The notes: generated from the letters alone by a model not told the origin. Positions 24,518 to 34,206 are shown, counted from the first letter of the stretch. The stretch: DNA of 45,998 bases from Ignavibacteriales bacterium (GCA_020061995.1 JAGUXE010000050.1:1-45998); one strand, 5' to 3'. A program made the numbers and translations.

Positions 24518-25498
24518 TTATTTTTTACTCAGGAACTTGGCTGCTTCTTTTGCAAAATAAGTTAAAATCATATCTGCACCGGCACGTTTAATTGCTGTTA
24601 GCGATTCAATCATCACACGCTCACCGTCAATCCAATCATTTTGTACCGCTGCTTTAATCATTGAATACTCACCGCTTACTTGATATGCGGCAGTAGGCAT
24701 TCCAAATTGCTGTTTAACGCGATAAATAATATCGAGATAAGGTCCGGCAGGTTTTACCATAATAATATCGGCGCCTTCTTCGATGTCCGATTCAACCTCA
24801 CGAATTGCTTCATTTCCATTTCTAATATCCATTTGATGCGAGCGTCTGTCACCGAAAGCAGGAGTAGATTCTGCTGCATCTCTGAATGGTCCGTAATAAC
24901 CGGAAGCATATTTTGCTGCATAACTCATAATAGGGATTTTCGTAAATCCTTTATAATCGAGTGCTTTACGAATTGCAATTACACGTCCATCCATCATATC
25001 GGAAGGAGCAATCATATCTGCACCTGCTTCGGCATGAGAAACAGCCTCTTTCGCAAGAAGTGAAACAGTTTCATCGTTAAGAATTTCTTCTCCGTTTAAC
25101 ATTCCGCAATGTCCGTGAGAAGTATATTCGCAAAGACAAACATCAGTTATCACAAGAAGATTTTTAACTTCAGCTTTAATTGCTCGAATTGCACGCTGAA
25201 TAATTCCGTTAGGTGAATAAGCATCAGAACCTACTTCATCTTTATGTTCGGGAATACCGAATAAAATTACAGCCGGAATTCCAAGTGAGGCAACTTCTTT
25301 ACACTCTTCAACAAGCATATCAATCGATAATTGAAATACACCGGGCATTGATTTAATTGGATTTTTAACTTTTTCACCGGGAACAGCAAACAAAGGATAA
25401 ATAAAATCTTTAACGGTCAGCGTTGTTTCACCAATCATGTCGCGAAGAATGGGGCTGTAACGTAATCTGCGTAATCTTTTTAACGGATAATTTGCCAT
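24518..25498 (-). CDS. hemB: Delta-aminolevulinic acid dehydratase (porphobilinogen synthase)
   Basis: This 326-residue enzyme condenses two 5-aminolevulinate molecules to porphobilinogen. The ATG at 25498 has TTTGGAGGAAATAATT upstream; the extra N-terminal residues from 25525 are discarded. The active-site lysines lie in [15 protein letters not shown] and [12 protein letters not shown]. The metal site [14 protein letters not shown] keeps three Cys, so this is the zinc-dependent type rather than the magnesium-only type. It is encoded 56 bases after hemG, with glgA next. It feeds hemC, hemD, hemE and hemN at 41.4-46 kb. Confidence 0.95.
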   Translation of the reverse strand: MANYPLKRLRRLRYSPILRDMIGETTLTVKDFIYPLFAVPGEKVKNPIKSMPGVFQLSIDMLVEECKEVASLGIPAVILFGIPEHKDEVGSDAYSPNGIIQRAIRAIKAEVKNLLVITDVCLCEYTSHGHCGMLNGEEILNDETVSLLAKEAVSHAEAGADMIAPSDMMDGRVIAIRKALDYKGFTKIPIMSYAAKYASGYYGPFRDAAESTPAFGDRRSHQMDIRNGNEAIREVESDIEEGADIIMVKPAGPYLDIIYRVKQQFGMPTAAYQVSGEYSMIKAAVQNDWIDGERVMIESLTAIKRAGADMILTYFAKEAAKFLSKK

Positions 25499-25554
25499 AA
25501 TTATTTCCTCCAAAAAATTATTCATCTGTCTCTATAGTAACTTGAGACAAACTA

Positions 25555-26931
25555 CTATTGGTTGTTATGTTTATTAATCTTTTGAAAAACAAGATCGGAA
25601 TTTTTAAGACAGTCACCAACTGAAATTCCGCTTCTATAATTTCCACTTATGAAAATACCGGGATTATTTTTTTCGAACTCATCGCAATAACGCTCATGTT
25701 CAATGTAACCAATGTTATACTGCGGTATTGCCTTAGACCAATATCTATATGATTTCATAATCGGTTCGGAATCAATTCCCATTATCTCATGGAATTCTTT
25801 TAATACTTTTTTTATGATTATTTCTTTATCAAGTGAAAAAATTTCGGGACTGCGAGCACCACCAATAAATAGTGTGAAAGTTGCATTTTCTCCCGAAGTG
25901 CGATTCTCAAAAATAACTGAGCTCCATATAGCACCGAGAAAAGATTTATTTTCTTTTTTAGGAATTAGAAACCCGAATCCGTCTAACGGCTGTTTAATTT
26001 TATCTTTCGGATAAGCCAGATAAAGCACCATCACAGGTGGATATTCAATTGCATCAAGATGTTCGCTTAGTTTTGAATCAAGATTACGAAAAATATTAGA
26101 TGCAACAAAGGCGGGAACCGTTGATAAAACATAGTCTGCGTTAATTTCTCTTTTTTCACCCGCATTATTATATTTTATTTTATAACCGTTTCCGGATTTT
26201 TCAACAACTTCAACATCGGCAAGATTTATAACTCGCTCACCAAGTTTTGCAGCAATTGTTTTTGGAAGAGATTGCATTCCATTTCTGAATGAAAACATTT
26301 TCGCATGATTTTTAGCAACCTCAGCTCTTCTTTTTCTCTCTTTTATACTTCGAATTGTCCCAACAATCAATCCGCCATATTTTTCTTCAAGTTCGTATAA
26401 TTTAGGAAAAGCCGAATAGACACTAAGCTTATCCGGATCACCGGCATAAACACCAGCGACAAATGGGTTGATTGCATAATCCAAAAATTCCTGTCCGAGT
26501 CTTCTTCTTACAAACTGACTGATACTTTGATAATAACCCTCTTTTGAGCGTCCGATAAAGGGTTCCAACATCAGTCGCATTTTTGCTTTACCTGAAAACA
26601 GTTTTGTTTTGAAAAACGAAAGAGGAGTCATTGGTAAAGCGTGAAGTTGATTGTCTCGTAGAATATATCGCTTGTTTCCCTCTTGGTTTGCATACATCAT
26701 TTCTTTAGAGAGACCGAGTTCCTCAACTAATTTGGGAATGATTGGAGTTGTTTCCAACCCGCTATTTGGTCCGCGGTCGAAAAGGAAACCGTCAATCATT
26801 ACACTTTCCATTGCGCCGCCAACATCTTTATTTTTTTCGAGTACAACTACATCGTAACCCTCTTTATATAACCAAAATGCAGTTGAGAGCCCTGAAATCC
26901 CCCCGCCAAGTACTACAATTTTTTTACCCAT
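25555..26931 (-). CDS. hemG: Protoporphyrinogen oxidase (HemG/HemY flavin type)
   Basis: This 458-residue FAD enzyme catalyses the six-electron oxidation of protoporphyrinogen IX to protoporphyrin IX. The N-terminal dinucleotide site is VVLGGGISGLSTAFWL followed by VVVLEKNKDVGGA. Family regions include RGPNSGLETT and the C-terminal flavin motif GIFISGNYRSGISVGDCLKN. It is the soluble HemY-like oxidase, named hemG in many annotations, and not the small flavodoxin HemG. The start codon has AAGGAACATC upstream. It heads the hemG-hemB-glgA run and may share a divergent promoter region with the M14 peptidase gene. Confidence 0.93.
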   Translation of the reverse strand: MGKKIVVLGGGISGLSTAFWLYKEGYDVVVLEKNKDVGGAMESVMIDGFLFDRGPNSGLETTPIIPKLVEELGLSKEMMYANQEGNKRYILRDNQLHALPMTPLSFFKTKLFSGKAKMRLMLEPFIGRSKEGYYQSISQFVRRRLGQEFLDYAINPFVAGVYAGDPDKLSVYSAFPKLYELEEKYGGLIVGTIRSIKERKRRAEVAKNHAKMFSFRNGMQSLPKTIAAKLGERVINLADVEVVEKSGNGYKIKYNNAGEKREINADYVLSTVPAFVASNIFRNLDSKLSEHLDAIEYPPVMVLYLAYPKDKIKQPLDGFGFLIPKKENKSFLGAIWSSVIFENRTSGENATFTLFIGGARSPEIFSLDKEIIIKKVLKEFHEIMGIDSEPIMKSYRYWSKAIPQYNIGYIEHERYCDEFEKNNPGIFISGNYRSGISVGDCLKNSDLVFQKINKHNNQ

Positions 26932-27096
26932 AATATTCTGATGTTCCTTGAAGATTTATTCGATAACAATCAATAATAAAAACTCTTCTATATTGATTCC
27001 TAAATTTATTAAAAAATCGAACAACTAATTAAGATAATATTTTTAATATCTTTATTTTTGAATGTAACTATTTTATGACGAATAATAAAGAATTCA

Positions 27097-28818
27097 ATGA
27101 GTGATGATCATATTGATATTTGGTTAACCCATTTCGAAAAATCGGGAAAAATTTCTTCTCCGCTTTATACTGAGACAATCGAATATTTCTCGAAATTTGA
27201 AAAACATTCACCTTATGCAAAAATGAAAACCTTCGGTTACTCGGCACAGGGAAGAGAATTAAAAGTCCTTGTTGTAGCGAAGGATAATGACTTTACACCT
27301 AAGAAAGCTAAACGAAACGGAAAAGCTGTTTTGCTGATTCAAAACGGAATTCATTCCGGTGAAATTGAAGGAAAAGATGCGTGGATGCTTCTGCTTCATG
27401 AAATTCTTATCACAAAAGAAAAATTAGGTTTGCTTGAAAATCTTGTTCTACTGATAATTCCGATATTAAATGTTGACGGGCATGAAAGAACATCCGAGTT
27501 CAATCGTCCAAATCAAAATGGTCCTGTTAATATGGGATGGCGTACAACAAGTACAAATCTGAATATGAATCGTGATTATCTCAAAGCCGATACACCCGAA
27601 ATGAAATCGTTGTTAAAACTATTTTCGCAATGGCTTCCCGATTTTGTAATTGATAATCATACAACTAATGGTGCGGATTATCAGTATCACATAACTTATG
27701 GTATCGAAAAACATCAAAACATCTACTCCGGTTTGGGAAAATGGGGGAAAGAAAAATTAATGCCGTTTGTGTTGGACAGAGTTGAAAGTGATGGATTTCT
27801 GACGGCTCCTTACGTCGAAACAAGAACCGGAAATTTATTAGATGGAATTATCAATTGGGCAGCCCCTCTCCGATTTTCAACCGGGTACTCAGCGGCTCAA
27901 AACAGGTTGTGTTTATTGGTTGAAACGCATTCCCTTAAACCTTTTGAGAATAGAGTATTTTCAACGAAATCTATGAACACCGCTGTACTGCATTATCTCA
28001 ATCAAAATTGTAAAGAATTAAAAGAGATTAATAAAAAAGCAGACTTAGAAGTAATTCATGATCATCTAATTAAGAAAAAAACTTTCCCTCTCGTAATTGA
28101 AGGAACAAATGAATTTGATACTATGTCATTTAAAGGTTTTCGTTCTTATGAAGAAGCAAGTGAGATTACGGGAAATAATGTTATTCGATATACTAACGAA
28201 CCTATCGAATTTGAAATTCCGATTTTCAATAGAGTAAAAATAACGGCTAAAGTAAGTGTTCCGCAAGCCTATCTTATTCCGCCACAGTTTTCTAATCTTG
28301 TAAGAATACTTAAACTACATGGAGTTAAAGTTCACACTCTAAAGGGAAAAAAAGAAATATCGGTGCAAAAATATAAATTTGTTGAGAATCTATTTGCACC
28401 CCGTCCTTACGAGGGACGATTAATGGTGAAGGTAAAAACTGAACCTTTTTCTGAAAAAATTAAAGCTGAGAAGGGAACTTTTATTGTCTTCACTAAACAG
28501 CGGACATTAAAAGTGATATTAAATTTACTCGAACCGGAAGCTCCCGACTCATTTGTAAGCTGGGGATTTTTCAATGCATTTTTTGAGAGAAAAGAATATG
28601 CTGAAGCGTATGTTTTTGAACCTATTGCTAAAAGGATGCTCACTAAAAGTGAAAAACTAAAAAAAGAATTTTTCGAACGGTTGGAAAATGATGAGTCTTT
28701 CAGAAATGATCCCGGCACCAGACTCGATTTCTTCTATACCCGTTCTAACTATTTTGATAAGGGAGAAAAGATTTATCCGATTTTCAGGTGTAACGATAAA
28801 TTAATAATACAAGAATAA
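27097..28818 (+). CDS. M14-family zinc carboxypeptidase-like protein
   Basis: This 573-residue protein has a complete M14 active site in the first 280 residues. The zinc ligands are H86-S-G-E89 in NGIHSGEIEGKD and H188 in IDNHTTNGADYQYH. Substrate-binding N158-R159-D160 lies in NMNRDY, and the catalytic E276 in LLVETHSLK. The C-terminal 290 residues form an extra region with no recognised domain, ending in GTRLDFFYTRSNYF. No signal peptide is visible, so it may be cytoplasmic, unlike many M14 peptidases. The ribosome site is weak. The next gene, 72 bases on, encodes an ATP-grasp enzyme; a peptidase-ligase pair is suggestive but unproven. Confidence 0.85.
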   Translation: MSDDHIDIWLTHFEKSGKISSPLYTETIEYFSKFEKHSPYAKMKTFGYSAQGRELKVLVVAKDNDFTPKKAKRNGKAVLLIQNGIHSGEIEGKDAWMLLLHEILITKEKLGLLENLVLLIIPILNVDGHERTSEFNRPNQNGPVNMGWRTTSTNLNMNRDYLKADTPEMKSLLKLFSQWLPDFVIDNHTTNGADYQYHITYGIEKHQNIYSGLGKWGKEKLMPFVLDRVESDGFLTAPYVETRTGNLLDGIINWAAPLRFSTGYSAAQNRLCLLVETHSLKPFENRVFSTKSMNTAVLHYLNQNCKELKEINKKADLEVIHDHLIKKKTFPLVIEGTNEFDTMSFKGFRSYEEASEITGNNVIRYTNEPIEFEIPIFNRVKITAKVSVPQAYLIPPQFSNLVRILKLHGVKVHTLKGKKEISVQKYKFVENLFAPRPYEGRLMVKVKTEPFSEKIKAEKGTFIVFTKQRTLKVILNLLEPEAPDSFVSWGFFNAFFERKEYAEAYVFEPIAKRMLTKSEKLKKEFFERLENDESFRNDPGTRLDFFYTRSNYFDKGEKIYPIFRCNDKLIIQE

Positions 28819-28890
28819 TCTGAAACTCCGATTGTATCTTTTTTGTTTATTGCTTAAATAGCGTAATAAAAATCTAACCACGAGGGAAAG

Positions 28891-30105
28891 ATGTCAAGTC
28901 ATTCACAGTTAACAATATTATGTGTTGCCAGTTATGAAAAAGGGGCGGAGTTCATGCGCGAATGTAAACGCCAGGGATGCCGCGTTGTTTTATTGACATC
29001 TAAAAGTTTGCAAAATGCAGATTGGCCCAGTGAAAGTATTGACCAAATATTTTTTATTCCTGACGTAAATAAGGAATGGAATATCCGCGATGTAATTTAC
29101 GGAGTAAGTTACCTTGCCCGAACAGAACAGATTGACCGCATTGTTGCCTTAGATGATTTTGATGTTGAAAAAGCCGCCGCGCTCCGCGAGCATTTAAGAT
29201 CTCCGGGTATGGGTGATACTACTGCAAGATATTTCAGAGATAAGCTTGCAATGAGAACTAAAGCTGCTGAAGCCGGAATTCTCGTCCCCGATTTTGTTCA
29301 CGTTCTAAATTATGATTTGATAAGAGATTTTTTTGATAGAGTAAAACCTCCTTATGTTCTTAAGCCGAGATTACAAGCAGGCGCGATTGGAATTAAAAAA
29401 TTAAATTCAACCGAAGAAGTTTGGAAAACACTTGATGAACTTGGTGATGAACAATCGTTTTATCTGCTTGAAAAATTTGTTCCCGGAAACATCTACCATG
29501 TTGATTCAATTATCTATAATCGTGAATTAGTTTTTGCAATTGCCAGTCAATACGGGCTCCCGCCAATGGAAGTTGCGCATCAAGGAAGAGTATTTTCAAC
29601 GCGAACAATGGTTAAAGGCTCAACGGATGAACAACCCTTACAGCTCATGAACAAGCAGGTTCTAGAAGGTTTCGGAATGTTGCAGGGTGTTTCGCACACT
29701 GAGTTTATAAAAGCTTCAGAGGATGGACGCTTTTACTTTCTCGAAACATCTGCAAGAGCTGGAGGTGCAAATATTGTTGAACTTGTTGAAGCAGCAACGG
29801 GAATGAATCTTTGGGCTGAATGGGCGAAGATTGAAATTCTTAAAGGAGAAGGGAAGTATCAACTTCCTGAAATTAAAAATGATTATGCCGGTTTACTAAT
29901 TTCACTTGCTAAACAAGAATGGCCTGATTTATCATCCTTTAATGATGCTGAAATTTTTTGGAAGATGAAAAAGGAATTTCATGCGGGACTTATTTTCAAC
30001 TCGCCTGATCATAATCGGATTGAAGAATTATTGCAGCAATATACCAACCGCTTTTATGAAGAGTTTTTTACATCACAACCTCTTCCGGATAAACCGAGCA
30101 ATTAG
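28891..30105 (+). CDS. ATP-grasp family ligase
   Basis: This 404-residue protein has an N-terminal Rossmann-like domain (LTILCVASYEKGAEFMREC) and an ATP-grasp core. The core carries PPYVLKPRLQAGAIGIKKL with the ATP-binding Lys and a glycine-containing loop, FYLLEKFVPGNIYHVDSII, and the metal-binding end FYFLETSARAGGANIVELV. Relatives form carboxylate-amine bonds through an acyl-phosphate, as in carbamoyl-phosphate synthase, biotin carboxylase or L-amino-acid ligases. The substrate is unknown. The ATG at 28891 has CGAGGGAAAG upstream. A pair of hairpins follows the stop codon, so the transcript probably ends there. Confidence 0.85.
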   Translation: MSSHSQLTILCVASYEKGAEFMRECKRQGCRVVLLTSKSLQNADWPSESIDQIFFIPDVNKEWNIRDVIYGVSYLARTEQIDRIVALDDFDVEKAAALREHLRSPGMGDTTARYFRDKLAMRTKAAEAGILVPDFVHVLNYDLIRDFFDRVKPPYVLKPRLQAGAIGIKKLNSTEEVWKTLDELGDEQSFYLLEKFVPGNIYHVDSIIYNRELVFAIASQYGLPPMEVAHQGRVFSTRTMVKGSTDEQPLQLMNKQVLEGFGMLQGVSHTEFIKASEDGRFYFLETSARAGGANIVELVEAATGMNLWAEWAKIEILKGEGKYQLPEIKNDYAGLLISLAKQEWPDLSSFNDAEIFWKMKKEFHAGLIFNSPDHNRIEELLQQYTNRFYEEFFTSQPLPDKPSN

Positions 30106-30140
30106 TAAAGTTTAGATTAAACTGATGTGGTTATTCCCAC

Positions 30141-30162
30141 TGTCGAGAAGTGGTTCTCGACA
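30141..30162. repeat. Perfect 9-base inverted repeat
   Basis: tgtcgagaa (30141-30149) and ttctcgaca (30154-30162) flank a 4-base loop, 36 bases after the ATP-grasp stop codon. No T-run follows, so it may stabilise the mRNA end or belong to a dispersed repeat. Confidence 0.55.
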
Positions 30163-30186
30163 GCCGTGTGAAATAAGTAGGATAAA

Positions 30187-30211
30187 AAAGGTCAGTTTGT
30201 AACTGACCTTT
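30187..30211. terminator. Bidirectional hairpin terminator
   Basis: aaaggtcagtt (30187-30197) and aactgaccttt (30201-30211) form an 11-base-pair stem with a 3-base loop. The stem is bounded by A-runs and T-runs on its two sides. It lies between the convergent ATP-grasp gene and the repeat-protein gene and can serve both strands. Confidence 0.75.
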
Positions 30212-30237
30212 CATAAAAGATTCTATCTCTATTTTAT

Positions 30238-30483
30238 TTATCTTACCAATATCATCTTCTTAGTCTCTACAAAACTCCCCGCTTGCAAACGGTAGAAGTA
30301 TATTCCCGAAGATAAACTTGCTGCATCAAATTTTACTTCGTATGTGCCCGGTTCTTTTTCTTCGTTTACGAGTGTTGTTACTTCTCTCCCAAGTATGTCA
30401 AAAACAGTAAGTTTAACATTACAGAACGCTGAAAGCTGATAACTGATAACTGTTGTTGGGTTAAACGGGTTCGGGTAGTTTTG
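30238..30483 (-). repeat. Dispersed sorting-domain repeat, copy A
   Basis: These 246 bases, the last coding bases of the repeat protein, align without gaps to 37295-37540 with about 23 mismatches by eye. They encode the secretion sorting domain. The near-identity of this part, against unrelated upstream domains, suggests recent recombination or gene conversion. Confidence 0.7.
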
Positions 30484-32316
30484 GGAGAGTGAAAACTCTG
30501 TTGGCAAACTATGCCCTTCGTCTGAACCAGTAGTTGGATTTGCACTTATAAATACTCCTCCTCCCTCAGTCCCGGCAAAAACAAAACCGTCGGAATTGCT
30601 TGCCAGTGACAAGACATTACTATTTGTTAAACCTGTATTAATTTCTGTCCAGTTGTTTCCATTATCTGTTGAGCTATAGACGCCTTCTCCATAAGTTCCG
30701 GCAAAAATATTAGCGCTGGAATTGCTTATCAGTGCCTGGACAATGCTACTTGTTAAACCCGTCTGAGTCCAACTGTTTCCATTAAATGTTGAGCGGTAGA
30801 CACCGCCCCCATAAGTTCCAACAAAAACACGGAAGCTGGAATTGAATGCTATTGACAAGACAGTACTGTCTGTTAAACCGGTATTTATTACAGTCCAGTT
30901 GTTTCCGTTATCTGTTGAGCGATAGACACCACCTCCAGTCCCAGCAAAAATATGACCGCTGGAGTTGATTACAAGAGTATGGACAATGTCGTCTGTAAAA
31001 AGTAACTCTATCCAGTTGTTTCCATTATTTGTAGAGCGATAGACGAATCCCCAAGTCCCTTCAAAAATATGATCGTTTGAATTAATAGCGATTGAAAATA
31101 CATAAATGTTTGTCAAACCGATCTGAGTCCAATTGTTACCGTTATCGGTAGAGCGGTAGATGCCTTCTTGTGTCCCTGCAAAAATATGTCCGCTGGAATT
31201 GATTACAAGTGAATGGAGAAAGTTGTTGACTACACCAGTATTTATCTTTGTCCAGTTGTTACCATTATCGGTTGAACGATAGACGCCTCCTCCATAAGTC
31301 CCTGCAAAAATATGTCTGCTGGAATTGATTGCTAATGACTTTATAATGCTGCTTGTTAAGCCGGAATTTATCTCTGTCCAATTGTTGCCATTATCGGTTG
31401 AACGATAGACACCTCCTCCATAAGTCCCCGTAAAAATAAAACCACTTGAATTGATTGATACTGATACTATAAGACTGTTTGTTAAGCCGGTATTTATCTC
31501 TGTCCAGCTGTTTCCATTATCTGTTGAGCGAAAGACACCCCTTCCATGGGTCCCCACAAAAAGATGACCACTTGAATTGATTGCGAGTGACCGAATATCT
31601 TTGTTAATTAAGCCGGTATTTATCTCTGTCCAGCTGTTTCCGTTATCTGTTGAGCGATAGAGGACTCCTCCAAAAGTACCGACAAAAACATCTCCGTTTG
31701 AATTGATTGCGAGTGACAGGATATTGTTGTTCGTTAAACCGGTATTAATCTGAGTCCAGTTGTTTCCATTATTTGTAGAGCGATAGACACCACCTCCATA
31801 AGTCCCGATAAAAATATGACCACTAGAATTGATTGCGAGTGAATAGACATCGTTGTACGTTAAACCGGTATTAATCTGAGTCCAGTTGTTCCCACTATTT
31901 GTAGAGCGATAGATGCCTCTTCCCCAAGTCCCCGCAAAAAGATAACCACTTGAATTGAATGCCAGTGACGAGACAGCCACATCTATTAAACCGGTATTAA
32001 TCGCCGTCCAGTTGTTTCCATTATCTACTGAGCGATAGACACCAACATAAGTCCCTGCGAAAATATGACCGCTTGAATTGATAGCCAGTGACGAGACAGT
32101 TATGGTTGTTAAACCTATAGGTGTCCAGTTGTTTCCATTATTTGTAGAGTGATAGACGCCCCCTCCAACAGTTCCGACAAAAATTTCTCCGTTTGAATTG
32201 AAAACGAATGAGTTAATAATTCCCCCAAAAGGTCCGTTTGTTTGCTGCCAAAAGTTTTGCCCATTAAGCATTATTGTAATGCCTAGAAATAAAAACAGTA
32301 TTAATTTTGTTTTCAT
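30238..32316 (-). CDS. Secreted 13-repeat propeller-like protein with T9SS-type sorting domain
   Basis: This 692-residue protein has a signal peptide (MKTKLILFLFLGITIMLNGQ). Thirteen repeats of 39-42 residues follow, each with a core like YRSTDNGNNWTEINTGL and a strand LAINSSGHIFAGTYGGGV. These resemble BNR/Asp-box or photosystem-II-assembly-factor-like beta-propeller repeats. The last 85 residues form the C-terminal sorting domain (LSQNYPNPFNPTT, TLVNEEKEPGTYEVKF, GIYFYRLQAGSF, KKMILVR) typical of type IX secretion cargo. It is therefore probably surface-attached or released. The repeats are also similar at DNA level, so copy number may vary. The sorting domain DNA is about 91% identical to that at 37295. 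The function may be adhesion or binding; this is not deducible. Confidence 0.85.
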   Translation of the reverse strand: MKTKLILFLFLGITIMLNGQNFWQQTNGPFGGIINSFVFNSNGEIFVGTVGGGVYHSTNNGNNWTPIGLTTITVSSLAINSSGHIFAGTYVGVYRSVDNGNNWTAINTGLIDVAVSSLAFNSSGYLFAGTWGRGIYRSTNSGNNWTQINTGLTYNDVYSLAINSSGHIFIGTYGGGVYRSTNNGNNWTQINTGLTNNNILSLAINSNGDVFVGTFGGVLYRSTDNGNSWTEINTGLINKDIRSLAINSSGHLFVGTHGRGVFRSTDNGNSWTEINTGLTNSLIVSVSINSSGFIFTGTYGGGVYRSTDNGNNWTEINSGLTSSIIKSLAINSSRHIFAGTYGGGVYRSTDNGNNWTKINTGVVNNFLHSLVINSSGHIFAGTQEGIYRSTDNGNNWTQIGLTNIYVFSIAINSNDHIFEGTWGFVYRSTNNGNNWIELLFTDDIVHTLVINSSGHIFAGTGGGVYRSTDNGNNWTVINTGLTDSTVLSIAFNSSFRVFVGTYGGGVYRSTFNGNSWTQTGLTSSIVQALISNSSANIFAGTYGEGVYSSTDNGNNWTEINTGLTNSNVLSLASNSDGFVFAGTEGGGVFISANPTTGSDEGHSLPTEFSLSQNYPNPFNPTTVISYQLSAFCNVKLTVFDILGREVTTLVNEEKEPGTYEVKFDAASLSSGIYFYRLQAGSFVETKKMILVR

Positions 32317-32357
32317 GAAAGCACCTTTAGATTAAATTGTTTATCCTATTAAATTAA

Positions 32358-32425
32358 CTACCTCATTAAAATCATTGTAAGTACCGGGAGCTTTTTCTTC
32401 ATTCACGAGCGTTGCAACTTCTCTT
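32358..32425 (-). pseudogene. Deleted remnant of a sorting-domain gene
   Basis: Minus-strand translation gives VATLVNEEKAPGTY. A shift of frame then gives MILMR and a stop at 32358-32360. Intact sorting domains have about 30 residues between these two motifs, so an internal deletion has joined them. It lies 42 bases upstream of the repeat-protein start at 32316 and is probably the relic of a former secreted-protein gene. Confidence 0.5.
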
Positions 32426-32523
32426 CAATGAGGATCACATAGTTTAATTGATTTAAATTTCCTCTCCAGAATTATTTTTTGATTAATGTGACAGCGTCAT
32501 AAAAAAACATAATAGCTTTATAA

Positions 32524-33633
32524 TCAGAATAAATGACCAAAATTCAGATAAACTCCAGTCCCTTCTTTGCTAAACCCAATATCAGCTCTTACGATGAAAT
32601 TATCCATATAGAATCGGAGACCTGCAACAGTTGAGGACAACCAGCCATGGTATCCAGAATAATAATTGCCACCATTAGCTAAATCAACTCCAACAATTCC
32701 ACCAAATTTCCACCACATCGGAAATCTCATTTCACAATTAACTAATAGAAGATCGTCAAAACGGTACTTGTCCATTGGAATACCACGTACAGTATTATTA
32801 CCACCAATAGGTATTGACTTAAAGTGAGCAGGTTTATCAAATGCATAAATCCTTTCCTTTGATGCTCTGAGTGCGAGTATTAAATCCTTTGAAAGAATTT
32901 CTTTATAGTAGCAGAGTGAAATTAATCCTCTCAGAAAAGCTAAGCGTTTTGAATTAGATTTATAGGCATGTTCTAATTCGAGCAGCATCGTAATTCCTGA
33001 GGTTGGATTGATATAACTATTTCTGGTATCGACCTTAAAATTTATGAATGAAGATAAATACCTTTCCGCCCCGCCTCTGAGATCGAAGGGTACTTTTGGG
33101 CTACTGCTTGAAACGGGAGTTAAGTTAAATAAATTGAAACTTTTATATAAAATTGCCAAGGTGGAAGTAAAATCTTTAGAGAAACCTCTTGAAAGAAATA
33201 CTCCGATTGTTGTTTTTTCAAAGATGCAATCGTATTTGGACAAAGTTAAATCTGGTGTCCCTGATTGCGTATAGACATAGTTGCTGGAATGATACGAAAT
33301 GTATTTGTTGAACTTATCGTATTCGATCATCAGATCTAGGGAAAACGGAAATATTGTTCCCTGCCTACTTTCAAAATCGGGTATTGAATAAACAAATTTG
33401 TACCATTGTTCTCCTTTAGTGCTATTGAATAAAATAAGGTCGAAGCTTTCTTCAGTCTCAAGTAAATCAAAAAGAAAGAGTTTGCCGCCATAACCAAAGC
33501 CGATATCCGAATCATAGCTAATAATCGGTAGAGCTTCTAAGTTCTCCCTTGATGAATCCGATTGAGAGAAAATAAAATTATTCGAAATCAGTGATAAAAA
33601 AAGGAGTAAAAATATTATAAAGTGATTTTTCAT
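32524..33633 (-). CDS. BamA/TamA-family outer-membrane beta-barrel protein
   Basis: From the ATG at 33633, with ATAGGTGATGAAT upstream, the product is 369 residues with a signal peptide (FIIFLLLFLSLISNNFIFSQ). The barrel has alternating amphipathic strands and the family signature GGNNTVRGIPMDKYRFDD (the VRG loop). It ends in an aromatic residue, GHLF. No POTRA domains precede the barrel, so it is the short surface-antigen (D15)-like type rather than BamA itself. It lies directly after two lipoprotein genes with overlapping starts. All three are probably one operon for an envelope complex. Confidence 0.85.
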   Translation of the reverse strand: MKNHFIIFLLLFLSLISNNFIFSQSDSSRENLEALPIISYDSDIGFGYGGKLFLFDLLETEESFDLILFNSTKGEQWYKFVYSIPDFESRQGTIFPFSLDLMIEYDKFNKYISYHSSNYVYTQSGTPDLTLSKYDCIFEKTTIGVFLSRGFSKDFTSTLAILYKSFNLFNLTPVSSSSPKVPFDLRGGAERYLSSFINFKVDTRNSYINPTSGITMLLELEHAYKSNSKRLAFLRGLISLCYYKEILSKDLILALRASKERIYAFDKPAHFKSIPIGGNNTVRGIPMDKYRFDDLLLVNCEMRFPMWWKFGGIVGVDLANGGNYYSGYHGWLSSTVAGLRFYMDNFIVRADIGFSKEGTGVYLNFGHLF

Positions 33634-33642
33634 ATTCATCAC

Positions 33643-34206
33643 CTATTTAATTTCTGTTACCTTTGAAACTTTATAGAACTTAATTAGTTCGCTTAATTGT
33701 TCCGCAGTAATTCCTTCCGGCATTCTAGCGTAAATCCTAAACTTGTTAATTTGAGCAATTGGAAGATCGTTACTCCATTGAGGGGGTTCCGGAGAAGATG
33801 AATCATAAATAATATAAGTTAACACACCAGGTATCAAGAGAATTGTACCGATTCCTAATCCCTTCAGACTTTCACTATATACCGCTGCTGAAACTCCGAT
33901 AATTGCTGCAGGCATAAATTGCGTCATTAATACGGTTGATTTCCAACTTTTATCAGAATAACCTTTAACCACAATAGATTTAACAGCGATGTTTTTTATT
34001 GATAATAATTGTCCGAATTCATATTGATTTTTTTTAAAAAAGAGTATTATTTCGTCATTAGATAATGCTATCAATTCAGCAGTTATTTGCGTCCCCGATA
34101 TGGTGGTAATTTCCACGTTATCGCCATTATATTTTGCAACATATTTACTGCTGCTGCATGAAATGAAAATTGATGCAATTATACAAAAGACCATTATTTC
34201 TTTCAT
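33643..34206 (-). CDS. Small lipoprotein in the barrel operon
   Basis: This 187-residue lipoprotein has the lipobox ASIFISC with Cys17 after MKEIMVFCIIASIFI. The mature part begins with beta-like segments (ITTISGTQITAELIALSNDEIILFF). A hydrophobic region at about 90-135 (FMPAAIIGVSAAVY, GIGTILLIPGVLTYIIY) follows. It ends helical with EGITAEQLSELIKFYKV. I do not recognise a family. The start overlaps the end of the previous gene by 4 bases (ATGA) and has AAGGAGGAAAA upstream. The barrel gene begins 9 bases after its stop. Confidence 0.75.
   Translation of the reverse strand: MKEIMVFCIIASIFISCSSSKYVAKYNGDNVEITTISGTQITAELIALSNDEIILFFKKNQYEFGQLLSIKNIAVKSIVVKGYSDKSWKSTVLMTQFMPAAIIGVSAAVYSESLKGLGIGTILLIPGVLTYIIYDSSSPEPPQWSNDLPIAQINKFRIYARMPEGITAEQLSELIKFYKVSKVTEIK

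Noticed and set aside
30495..32260. Regular repeats considered as a CRISPR array
   Set aside because: The repeats are in frame, 117-126 bases long and encode a propeller-like protein; no spacer-repeat alternation.
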